Assembly (NCBI GenBank): GCA_030833825.1
Contig: JAURGL010000022.1
Span: forward strand, 1-16,649
From: Vulcanococcus sp. SFB_649D_100_25
Lineage (GTDB): Bacteria > Cyanobacteriota > Cyanobacteriia > PCC-6307 > Cyanobiaceae
Length of the DNA: 16,649 nucleotides
Reading direction: 5' to 3'
Position 1 is the first letter of the stretch. Each line of letters opens with the position of its first letter. Below the pieces are notes generated by a model, which searched no databases, was not told where the DNA came from, and was given only the letters and a program-made list of their open reading frames with translations. Positions 1-6,371 of the stretch are shown here, one piece after another. Position numbers and translations under genes: made by a program.

Positions 1-1
1 C

Positions 2-349
2 CACAACCCGCCGGCCGCCGCCGCCCTCCGCAAGGAGCTCTCTGAAGGAGCCCGCCACTGGCTGATCGGGATCCAGCGCCACAAGGATGCTCCGGAGTTG
101 CTGCAGCTGCTGCTGCAACCCGGCGATCAACTGCGGATCTGTGCGCTGCCGGAGCACCACAGCTGGAGCGCCGAGGACCTCAAAGCCGCCTTGAACCCTG
201 AGCTCGCCGGGTCCATCAGCATCGAGCCGGCGGATCCCGATCTGGCCAGCAACCTTCCCTGGCTGGTGGCGTCGCCGAATCTCCCGGTGGCCTGCGGCTC
301 CCTCTATCTGGTGGGGGCGCTCCTTCCCCTGCTGGAGACGACAGACTGA
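2..349 (+). CDS. folC: Folylpolyglutamate synthase / dihydrofolate synthase, C-terminal part (5' end outside window)
   Basis: FolC adds glutamate to dihydropteroate and folates, using ATP, in the cytoplasm. Only the last 115 codons are present, open from the first complete codon. They begin HNPPAAAALR, matching the family's GAHNPxAA motif at the start of the C-terminal Mur-ligase-like domain. They end with ACGSLYLVGALL, matching the conserved (T/C)GSLYLVG strand near the FolC C-terminus. The segment between contains the DLKAAL and PDLA features expected of that domain. The N-terminal ATP-binding domain lies upstream of the window. A pentapeptide-repeat gene follows after 22 bases on the same strand, so the two may be cotranscribed. 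The family call is fairly secure from the two end motifs. Whether the enzyme is mono- or bifunctional cannot be judged from this piece. Confidence 0.85.
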   Translation, partial: HNPPAAAALRKELSEGARHWLIGIQRHKDAPELLQLLLQPGDQLRICALPEHHSWSAEDLKAALNPELAGSISIEPADPDLASNLPWLVASPNLPVACGSLYLVGALLPLLETTD

Positions 350-371
350 AACCAGAGCCGCCACGCCGCCG

Positions 372-899
372 ATGACACGCCCACGCCTGTTCAGCTGGCT
401 GTGCGCCCTGCTGCTCCTGTTGGCGGGGGTCCCGGCGGCGGCGGCCCTCGACACCAGTGCCGGAGTGGGCCTGCAGGATCGCGCTCTGTTTCAGGACACC
501 GTCGATTACACCCTGACCAATCAGAGCGGCAAGGACTTCTCCGGCCAGCAGTTGGCCAACACCTCCTTCGCGGGAGCCGTAGGGAAAGGGGCCAACTTCA
601 GCGGCGCCAACCTGCACGGGGCGATCCTGACCCAGGGGGCCTTCCCGGACGCCAACTTCAGCGGTGCTGACCTCTCCGACGTGCTGCTGGATCGCACCGA
701 CATGAGCGGGACCGATCTACGCGGAGCGATCCTGGTGGGGGTGATCGCTTCCGGCAGCAGCTTCAGCGGAGCCATGGTGGACAACGCGGACTTCAGTGAT
801 GCCCTGCTGGATCGCGCCGATGTCCGCAGCCTCTGCAGCCGCGCCACCGGCACCAACCCGATCACCGGGGTCGACACCCGAGCCAGCCTCGGCTGCTAA
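372..899 (+). CDS. Secreted (probably thylakoid-lumen) pentapeptide-repeat protein
   Basis: The 175-residue product starts with a Sec-type signal peptide: MTRPR, then a hydrophobic run at residues 7-20 and an AAA-L cleavage region near residue 25. From about residue 52 to 150 it is built of A(D/N)LXX-type pentapeptides such as ANFSG, ANLHG, ADLSD, TDLRG and ADFSD, which fold as a right-handed quadrilateral beta helix. The C-terminus has two cysteines, C155 in SLCS and C175 as the last residue. They flank a GTNPxTGxDTRxSLGC motif that I recognise from plant and cyanobacterial lumen proteins of the TL17 type; a disulfide is likely. Biochemical role is unknown. Its stop overlaps the stop of the opposing FAD-oxidoreductase gene by four bases, with no terminator visible between them. 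Localisation is inferred from the signal peptide and resemblance. Confidence 0.85.
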   Translation: MTRPRLFSWLCALLLLLAGVPAAAALDTSAGVGLQDRALFQDTVDYTLTNQSGKDFSGQQLANTSFAGAVGKGANFSGANLHGAILTQGAFPDANFSGADLSDVLLDRTDMSGTDLRGAILVGVIASGSSFSGAMVDNADFSDALLDRADVRSLCSRATGTNPITGVDTRASLGC

Positions 900-2293
900 G
901 CCCAGCCCCGCAACTTGCCGGGATTGAGCAGGCCAGCGGGGTCGTAGCGGTGCTTGGCGGCCACCTGATCGGCATCCACCACCCCGAGACCACCGTCTTC
1001 CACCGTGATGGCGTGGGGATTGAACAGCAGGCAGCCCAACTCACGGGCGTGATCGATCAGCTCCTGCAGCCGCTCAGGGCCGCGCCAGCGCACCAGAGGC
1101 AGACAGGCCAAGCGCTGACGCCCCATGCTGCGCACCGCCTCCAGGTGCCAGAGCAGGTCATCGCCCCAGCGCGCCTTCAACCCCTCCAGGGCCGGCCCCT
1201 CCGGCTGCGGCAGCAGCAGTTGCAGGTAGGTGAGCTGGGGATCCTGGCTGCGCAGGTGCAGGGTGGTGTGGTTCCAGGTGAGCTCCCGCAGGGGTAACCC
1301 GCGGCTCTGCCCCTGGGGGGCCTGCCAGATCAGCTGACCCGCCAGCTGCGGCAGCCAGCTCTGCAGAAGCGGCATCGCATCCGGCGCCGCTAACAGCAGC
1401 AGGCGATGCCCAGAGCCACCTGCTGGAGGGCAACCCTGGGGCCAGGGCAAGCGAGCCGCCACCGGCGCCTCCACCGCGCAGAGGGCATTGAGCAACAGGG
1501 CCGAAGCGGGCAATTGCTGCGCCGCCTCCAGGGCCCGAGACCAGTCGGGGAACTCCAGGACCACCTGCTGCCAGGGCACCGCCGCAGCACTGGCCATGGT
1601 CAGGGCCGTGAAGATGCCATTGCAGCCGTAGGCATGGTTCAGCGGCTCCGCCCCACTGGCATTGAGCTGCAGCAGACGCGGCTGGGGCTCAACGCTGACC
1701 ACCTCTGCCGCCAGCAGGTGACCAGGGTCCCGCAGGAACCCCCAGCGCAGGGACCCGATGCCGCCGGATCCTCCCGCCACATAGCCCCCGAGCGTCGCCG
1801 TGCGCATGGTGCTGGGCACCAGCCGGAGCTCCCGCCCGGAGTGCTGCAACTGCTGATCGAGATCCGAGAGGACAATCCCCGGCTCGGCGGTGAACACACC
1901 GCTACTGGCCTCCAGATGCCGCAGGCGATTGAGGCTGCTGGTCTCCAGCAACAGGCCACCGGCGAGGGGGATGCACTGCCCGTAGTTGCCCGTGGCCGCG
2001 CCGCGCACCGTGAGGCTGACCTGATGGCGACCACAGGCCGCAGCTACCAGGAGCACCTCATCGACCGTGGAGACGCTCACCCCCAGCTGGGCCCGCAACC
2101 CGCAGAGCAGCGGCTGCAACACCGGTGAATAGACAAAGCCATCGGCGGAGAGCCCCTCCAGCTCGCCTGCACTGCGCAGGGGCTTCAATCCGGCCGCCCG
2201 CAGGTCAGCAGCCATGGCATCAAGCTGCTCCGGGCTGGCGGCAGGGGGCAAACCGGCCGGCAGGGCGGAGGGCAGATCAGGGGTGAGGGACAT
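896..2293 (-). CDS. FAD-binding oxidoreductase of the VAO/PCMH (GlcD-like) fold, substrate unknown
   Basis: The 465-residue product is a soluble flavoprotein. A FAD_binding_4 domain spans roughly residues 70-215. Visible elements are VRGAATGNYGQ (97-106), GGLLLETSSLNRL (112-124), AEPGIVLSDLDQ (136-147) and TATLGGYVAGGSGGIGS (165-181), the glycine-rich flavin pyrophosphate loop. The N-Y in TGNYGQ replaces the histidine used for covalent flavin attachment in BBE-type relatives, so non-covalent FAD is expected. The C-terminus has FNPH and DPAGLLNPGKLRGW, the typical closing motif of glycolate/lactate-oxidase-like enzymes. Its ATG shares one base with the TGA of the upstream amidohydrolase (TGATG), implying translational coupling and a shared pathway. 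I cannot name the substrate. GlcD would be over-annotation, because no GlcE/GlcF partners are nearby. Confidence 0.85.
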   Translation of the reverse strand: MSLTPDLPSALPAGLPPAASPEQLDAMAADLRAAGLKPLRSAGELEGLSADGFVYSPVLQPLLCGLRAQLGVSVSTVDEVLLVAAACGRHQVSLTVRGAATGNYGQCIPLAGGLLLETSSLNRLRHLEASSGVFTAEPGIVLSDLDQQLQHSGRELRLVPSTMRTATLGGYVAGGSGGIGSLRWGFLRDPGHLLAAEVVSVEPQPRLLQLNASGAEPLNHAYGCNGIFTALTMASAAAVPWQQVVLEFPDWSRALEAAQQLPASALLLNALCAVEAPVAARLPWPQGCPPAGGSGHRLLLLAAPDAMPLLQSWLPQLAGQLIWQAPQGQSRGLPLRELTWNHTTLHLRSQDPQLTYLQLLLPQPEGPALEGLKARWGDDLLWHLEAVRSMGRQRLACLPLVRWRGPERLQELIDHARELGCLLFNPHAITVEDGGLGVVDADQVAAKHRYDPAGLLNPGKLRGWA

Positions 2294-3555
2294 CAGCTCA
2301 GGCTGGCGGATTCAGGAGCGGGCAACCATTGCCCCTGGCGCAGCACCCGGCGCTGGGGTGGTCGGGCCAGAAAGTCCGACCAGCTCACGGCTGAGGTGAG
2401 CAACAGATCGGCTGGTCCCCCCACCCGCAACACCCCATCCCAGGCCAGGTTCAGCAGGGCTGAGGGGGTGGTGGTGAAGGGCATCAATCCCTGGCGCTGC
2501 CAAGGCGGGGTATGGCAGGCGCGGAACGCAAGCCGCAGCAACTCCAGCGGATCGAAATCACCACCGGGGTACCAGGGGTCCTGCACGTTGTCCGCCCCGA
2601 TGGCCACCGCCACCCCCTCCTGCTGGAGCAGACGCACGGGGGCCAGGGGGCGCCGGCCCTGCTGATGCTCCTGGGGCCGCCCCAACAGCCAGAAGTTGGT
2701 GGTGGGCAAGGCCACCACCGCGAGGCGGTGCTGCCGCAGCCGTTGCGCCAGGTGCCGCACACAGCCCTCGGGAAGCAGAGACAGGCTGCTGGCGTGGCTG
2801 CAGGTGATGGGCACCCCGGGATGCCAGCGATCCAACTCCCCCAGCAACAGTTCCAAGCCAGCGGCTGGCGACTGGGAGCTTTCGTCGATGTGCAGATCGA
2901 TCCCGCAGCCAAGCTCAGCCGCCAGGGCCAACAGCCCCCGCAGCGATGAGCGATCTCGGCTCGAATCGGCGAAGGGAGGGCCGATCACCCCACCCAGCAG
3001 GCCACCGGCGGACGCCACCCGCCGTGCCAGGCGGTTTCCATCCGGACTGCTCCACAACGGGAGGGGGGCCAGGGCCACCAGCTGCAGATCGATCCGCCCC
3101 GACCACTGCTGCTGCAGGCTCAACAGGGCGTCCCAACTGGGATCCGCACAGCCCGATCCACTGTCCACATGGCTGCGCAAGGCCCGCAGGCCGTAGCGCC
3201 AGGCCTGCTCGAGGGCTCGCGTTCCGCGTTGCAGCACCTGTTCCGTTGTGCGCTGCTCGCCTTCCCGCCAGTTGGCGGCCAGGGCCCCCTCCATCGAGCC
3301 AGAGAGGTTCGGAAATTGATCCCAGCTGAAGGCCTTATCCAGATGGACATGGGCATCCACCAGGGGGGTGATCGCCAGCGGATGGGCGGGGCTGGCCTCA
3401 ATCGCCTCAATCGCCTCGACCACCGCGCCACGCCAGTGCAGACGCACCGAGAGCAGCCCCTGGTCATCGCCGCAGGGCAGATCGCTGCGGCCGGGATCCA
3501 ACAGCACCCGCGGCAGACGCAGCTCGAGGGTGTTGGTTTCGGCCGGGGGCTTCAA
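2293..3555 (-). CDS. Cytosine-deaminase-like amidohydrolase, substrate probably not cytosine
   Basis: The 420-residue product is a metal-dependent hydrolase of the amidohydrolase superfamily, TIM-barrel type. Metal and catalytic residues occur in order as H69 and H71 (DAHVHLDK), H129 and D131 (RSHVD), H222, D224 and E225 (HIDE), H254 (CSHASS) and D322 (ADNVQDPWYP). Their spacing tracks E. coli CodA almost exactly, from H61/H63 through D313 as I recall its numbering. The residues that hold cytosine in CodA, Q156 and D314, align here with P164 and N323, so the substrate is likely different. The start is a TTG whose last two bases overlap the upstream DUF4359 stop (TTGA). No ATG occurs before residue 88, which lies beyond the first metal motif. 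It is coupled at its 3' end to the FAD oxidoreductase through TGATG. Confidence 0.82.
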   Translation of the reverse strand: MKPPAETNTLELRLPRVLLDPGRSDLPCGDDQGLLSVRLHWRGAVVEAIEAIEASPAHPLAITPLVDAHVHLDKAFSWDQFPNLSGSMEGALAANWREGEQRTTEQVLQRGTRALEQAWRYGLRALRSHVDSGSGCADPSWDALLSLQQQWSGRIDLQLVALAPLPLWSSPDGNRLARRVASAGGLLGGVIGPPFADSSRDRSSLRGLLALAAELGCGIDLHIDESSQSPAAGLELLLGELDRWHPGVPITCSHASSLSLLPEGCVRHLAQRLRQHRLAVVALPTTNFWLLGRPQEHQQGRRPLAPVRLLQQEGVAVAIGADNVQDPWYPGGDFDPLELLRLAFRACHTPPWQRQGLMPFTTTPSALLNLAWDGVLRVGGPADLLLTSAVSWSDFLARPPQRRVLRQGQWLPAPESASLS

Positions 3556-3974
3556 CGCTGCTGCAGCGGACTGTCCTTCTGGGAACTCTGGAGCACCACC
3601 AGCTGACCGGCAGCCGCCAGGGTCAGGGCCTGATAGCGGGGAACCGTGAGCCCGGGCAGGAGGGTCTGCCCACCCAGCTCAGTGGAGTAGAGGCTGAATA
3701 GTCCGGCGTTGTAGCGGCGGCTGCCGGCCCAGGCCAACTGCCCCAGGACCCCCCGCTGGCTTGCCACCAGCTGCGGGCAGTTGCTGATCACCAGCTGGGC
3801 GACCAGGGGCAGTCCACCGGGACTGCACAGCTCGCGGCTGGCGAGATCGACCAGACGATCGCCGGCAAAGGCTTCGAACTCAGCCGGACCAGGGTTGCTC
3901 AGGGCCAACCCCGCGACGGCGATGCCGGCGGCTGTTGCCCAGACCCAACGGCCATCAGCGGGAGCAGGGGCCAT
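3552..3974 (-). CDS. DUF4359 family small membrane-anchored or secreted protein
   Basis: The 140-residue product has a hydrophobic N-terminal segment at about residues 10-26, either a signal anchor or a signal peptide. The family pattern follows: LSNPGPAEFEAFA (25-37), a cysteine at 50, C66, then RRYNAGLFSLYSTEL (86-100). I recognise this as DUF4359, which has no assigned function and is common in cyanobacteria. An earlier in-frame ATG at 4028 is rejected because it would run the coding region through the tRNA-His gene. The chosen ATG leaves 39 bases between the two divergent genes. The gene is first in a minus-strand operon and its TGA overlaps the TTG start of the amidohydrolase. Whether it takes part in the same pathway or merely shares the transcript is unknown. 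Confidence 0.75.
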   Translation of the reverse strand: MAPAPADGRWVWATAAGIAVAGLALSNPGPAEFEAFAGDRLVDLASRELCSPGGLPLVAQLVISNCPQLVASQRGVLGQLAWAGSRRYNAGLFSLYSTELGGQTLLPGLTVPRYQALTLAAAGQLVVLQSSQKDSPLQQR

Positions 3975-4013
3975 CGAGAAGAAAGACTCGCATTGATAGG
4001 ATTCGGCTGCCCT

Positions 4014-4087
4014 GGCGGGCGTAGCCAAGTGGTTAAGGCACCGGGTTGTGGTCCCGGCATTCGGGGGTTCAAGTCCCCTCGCTCGCC
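4014..4087 (+). tRNA. trnH: tRNA-His (GTG anticodon)
   Basis: A complete cloverleaf can be drawn. The acceptor GCGGGCG pairs with CGCTCGC (one G-T pair). The D-arm begins GCCAAGTGG. The anticodon stem CCGGG/CCCGG encloses loop TTGTGGT with anticodon GTG. The T-arm is GGGGG TTCAAGT CCCCT. The diagnostic histidine features are the extra G at position -1 (base 4014) facing discriminator C73 (base 4087). The 3' CCA is not encoded, since CCT follows. The gene sits between two minus-strand operons and is transcribed opposite to both. A strong terminator follows within ten bases, so it is a stand-alone unit. Its promoter must lie in or just upstream of the 39-base gap before it, partly within the DUF4359 gene's 5' end. 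Confidence 0.97.
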
Positions 4088-4096
4088 CCTTTTGTG

Positions 4097-4138
4097 AACC
4101 CTCGGATTCTGATCAGGAATCCGAGGGTTTCTTTTTTT
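4097..4138 (+). terminator. Rho-independent terminator of tRNA-His
   Basis: A perfect 13-base-pair stem is visible, AACCCTCGGATTC against GAATCCGAGGGTT, with loop TGATCAG. It is followed directly by a T-rich tract (TC, then seven Ts). The T tract exists only on the + strand side, so it terminates the tRNA transcript and not the opposing minus-strand operon, whose last stop codon lies about 25 bases further right. Confidence 0.93.
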
Positions 4139-4163
4139 GTAAGCAGTCGTTTCAAGGCTCAAG

Positions 4164-5234
4164 TCACTCAGCCGAGACGAAGGCCCGCAACAGCGCCACA
4201 CTCCCGTGGCGCACCGGGTCCAGGACTGGCAGAGCAAGCTCATCGGCTAAGCGCTGCGCCTGATCCGCGGCAGAGCCGTCATCCAACAGAGCCGTATTCA
4301 GGGCAACAGCGCGCACCTTGGGGCGCAGACCATCGGGTCGCCCCAAAGCGGCCAGGGCCTCACAGGCGCTGATCAACTCTTGGAGAGGGGGGATGGCCAC
4401 CGGCACCGCACCCGGCCGGGTGCGCACATGGGTCTGTCCGGCGCGGTGCACCAGCAGCAGATCCGTGGGCTGACTTCCCCGCATCAAAGGAAGGGTGGCG
4501 GTGGAGCCCGGATGGCAGAGGGAACCCTGGCCCTCCACCAGCACCAGAGCCTCCGGGCCAGCCCCTTCCGCTGCGGCCATGACAGCTGCCTCCACAGCTC
4601 CGGCGGCGTAGTCGACCCGCACGGCATCCAATGCAACACCCTGTCCGCTGATCAGGATCCCGGCCTGACCGGTGCCCACAAAGCGGCTGTCGAGGCCCCG
4701 GGCCAAGGCGGCCTTTTGCAGTTCCAGGCAGGCGCTCATCTTCCCGACCGCCATGTCCGATCCCACCGCCAGGATCCGCCGGCAGGGCAGGGCCGCACAG
4801 CGGGCCGTCGCCACCTCCAGATCTGCAGGCTCCCGGCGCAGATCCCAGATCCACTGCTCTGGCGCCAGGGGCACCGAGGCGAACTCGGGGTCCTCCGCCA
4901 GGCGGCTATGGAGGCCACTGGCGAGGCTCAGTCCGGCAGCGAGGGCCTGCAGAACATCACTGCGCATCTCCACCGGCAAGCGCCCGCCGGAGGGGGCCAG
5001 ACCAACGACGGCGACCTCGGGGCCGTAGGCCAGAGCGGCAGCCATATCCGCCACCAAGGGCACTGAACAGGGGATACCGGTGAGGGCCCTGAGGTCCTCA
5101 CCGGCGTGAACGGGATCGATGACCGCCACGATCGGGCCCTGGCGGTAACGGAGCATCGCCAGGCCGGTTTTACCGGAGAGGTTGTCGGTGCCTCCGTGCA
5201 GGAGCAAGACCACCGGGGCATCGGATCGCAGCAT
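4164..5234 (-). CDS. dgcN: DUF1611 P-loop protein, DgcN-like (D-glutamate N-acetyltransferase family)
   Basis: The 356-residue product has the DUF1611 architecture. The N-terminal Rossmann-like half begins with a GGTDNLSGKTGLAMLRYR-type motif (residues 14-31). The C-terminal P-loop half has a Walker-A-like GSDMAVGKMS (158-167), GTGQAGILISG (187-197) and VEGQGSLCHPG (233-243). Proteins of this family in Pseudoalteromonas were reported as DgcN, acetylating D-glutamate to N-acetyl-D-glutamate. The partner DgcA, a dipeptide-epimerase homologue, then racemises that product. Here the neighbour immediately upstream is exactly such an epimerase, coupled by a TGATG stop-start overlap, which supports the assignment. 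The family is strongly supported. The specific reaction is inferred from the gene pair, and the Ala-Glu peptide route of murein recycling is an alternative context. No terminator was found after its stop. Confidence 0.78.
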   Translation of the reverse strand: MLRSDAPVVLLLHGGTDNLSGKTGLAMLRYRQGPIVAVIDPVHAGEDLRALTGIPCSVPLVADMAAALAYGPEVAVVGLAPSGGRLPVEMRSDVLQALAAGLSLASGLHSRLAEDPEFASVPLAPEQWIWDLRREPADLEVATARCAALPCRRILAVGSDMAVGKMSACLELQKAALARGLDSRFVGTGQAGILISGQGVALDAVRVDYAAGAVEAAVMAAAEGAGPEALVLVEGQGSLCHPGSTATLPLMRGSQPTDLLLVHRAGQTHVRTRPGAVPVAIPPLQELISACEALAALGRPDGLRPKVRAVALNTALLDDGSAADQAQRLADELALPVLDPVRHGSVALLRAFVSAE

Positions 5235-6289
5235 CAGTGGGCCTCCTGAACACCCAAGCCGGCGCGCTCCGAGGGGCGCAGCACATCCCCGTCACGGGTG
5301 GGGCCTGCGAAGGGGTCATCGAGCAGGTTGAGGTGGCTATCCAGATCGGGCCACTGCACCAGGGGGAGCAGCTGGGCGGCGGCGCTGTTGAGCAGCCCCC
5401 CGTCGGAGTAGCAGCCGAGCATCACCCCCAGGCCAAGCCGCCTCGCCGTTCGGGCCATCAGCAATCCCTCCGTGAGACCACCGCACTTCACCAATTTGAT
5501 GTTGATCCCATCGACGTAGGGAGCCAGGCGCCAGAGATCCTGCAGATCCCAACAGCTTTCATCGGCGACCAGGGGGATCGGGGCCAGACCCTGCAAGGCC
5601 GCAAACCCTGCGGTATCGGCTTCTGGCTCCCGTTGTGGGGCCAAGGGCTGTTCCACCAGCACGACCCCCTGATCCGCGAGCCAGGGGATCATCTGCCGGG
5701 CCCCCGCCAGATCCCAGCCGCCGTTGGCATCGATCTGCAGCTCATCACCGGGACGCAGGGCAGATCGCACCGCCTCCACCAACGCACGGTCGTGCTCGAG
5801 TCCATCGGGGGATCCCAGCTTGAGCTTGATCCGGGTGGACGGCAGCTGCAGCCGCCAGCGCTCGAGCCGCGCCAACACCGCCGAGGACTCTCCGAGCCCG
5901 AGGGTGACGCTGGTGGCGACGCAAGCCCCCGGATCCAGGCCCCAGAGCCGGTGCAGCGGCAGCCCCAGGCGCTGCCCCCACCAATCCCAAAGGGCCAGAT
6001 CGAGGCCGCAACGCGCCGGTGGGCTCAGGCCGGCCAGCAGGGGCTCAAGGGCCTGCAATGGCTGCGGCTCGAGCCCCGCCAGCTGCGGCCCCAGGGCCTC
6101 CAGCTCCTGGGCGATGGCCTCGGTGGCATAGGCGCGGTGGCCGGTGTCAAAGCCCCCGGTTTCGCCGCGGCCGCTGAGCCCCCCGTGCTCCAGCTCCACC
6201 AGCAGGTGCTCCACCGCCGAGGTGGTGCCGCGGCTGATCGCCAATGGCACGGCCTTATTCAGCTGAAAGCGATGCAGGCGAAGGCGCAT
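5234..6289 (-). CDS. dgcA: Dipeptide epimerase-like enolase-superfamily enzyme (DgcA-like)
   Basis: The 351-residue product belongs to the muconate-lactonizing subgroup of the enolase superfamily. Visible active-site elements are SRGT (19-22), the KxK motif IKLKLG with K155/K157, metal ligands D187 (DANGGW), E213 (VEQPL) and D243 (ADES), and the opposite-face base K265 (INIKLVK). The C-terminal DLD (315-317) resembles the DxD that binds the substrate amino group in L-Ala-D/L-Glu epimerases. Two functions fit: Ala-Glu dipeptide epimerisation during murein-peptide recycling, or interconversion of N-acetyl-D- and N-acetyl-L-glutamate as reported for DgcA. The coupled DUF1611/DgcN gene downstream favours the second. 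The enzyme is cytoplasmic. The gene diverges from miaB across about 80 bases that must hold both promoters. Confidence 0.82.
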   Translation of the reverse strand: MRLRLHRFQLNKAVPLAISRGTTSAVEHLLVELEHGGLSGRGETGGFDTGHRAYATEAIAQELEALGPQLAGLEPQPLQALEPLLAGLSPPARCGLDLALWDWWGQRLGLPLHRLWGLDPGACVATSVTLGLGESSAVLARLERWRLQLPSTRIKLKLGSPDGLEHDRALVEAVRSALRPGDELQIDANGGWDLAGARQMIPWLADQGVVLVEQPLAPQREPEADTAGFAALQGLAPIPLVADESCWDLQDLWRLAPYVDGINIKLVKCGGLTEGLLMARTARRLGLGVMLGCYSDGGLLNSAAAQLLPLVQWPDLDSHLNLLDDPFAGPTRDGDVLRPSERAGLGVQEAH

Positions 6290-6371
6290 GGCCCGATGGC
6301 GCTGCGTTCAAGCTGGCACGCACGCTGCCCCGCTGCCACAAGCCGCTCCGGCGATACCGGAAACTGGAACG

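Noticed and set aside
896..2293. Naming the FAD oxidoreductase GlcD (glycolate dehydrogenase)
   Set aside because: It has the fold and closing motif, but no GlcE/GlcF partners lie nearby and the substrate-site residues could not be verified, so only the family is called.
3975..4028. Upstream ATG for the DUF4359 gene
   Set aside because: It would place coding sequence across the 5' part of the tRNA-His gene. The inner ATG directly precedes the hydrophobic N-terminal segment.
6288..6371. Upstream extension of MiaB to an ATG overlapping the divergent epimerase start
   Set aside because: The added 28 residues do not resemble MiaB N-termini and would put both start codons in one CATG. The later ATG leaves room for promoters.
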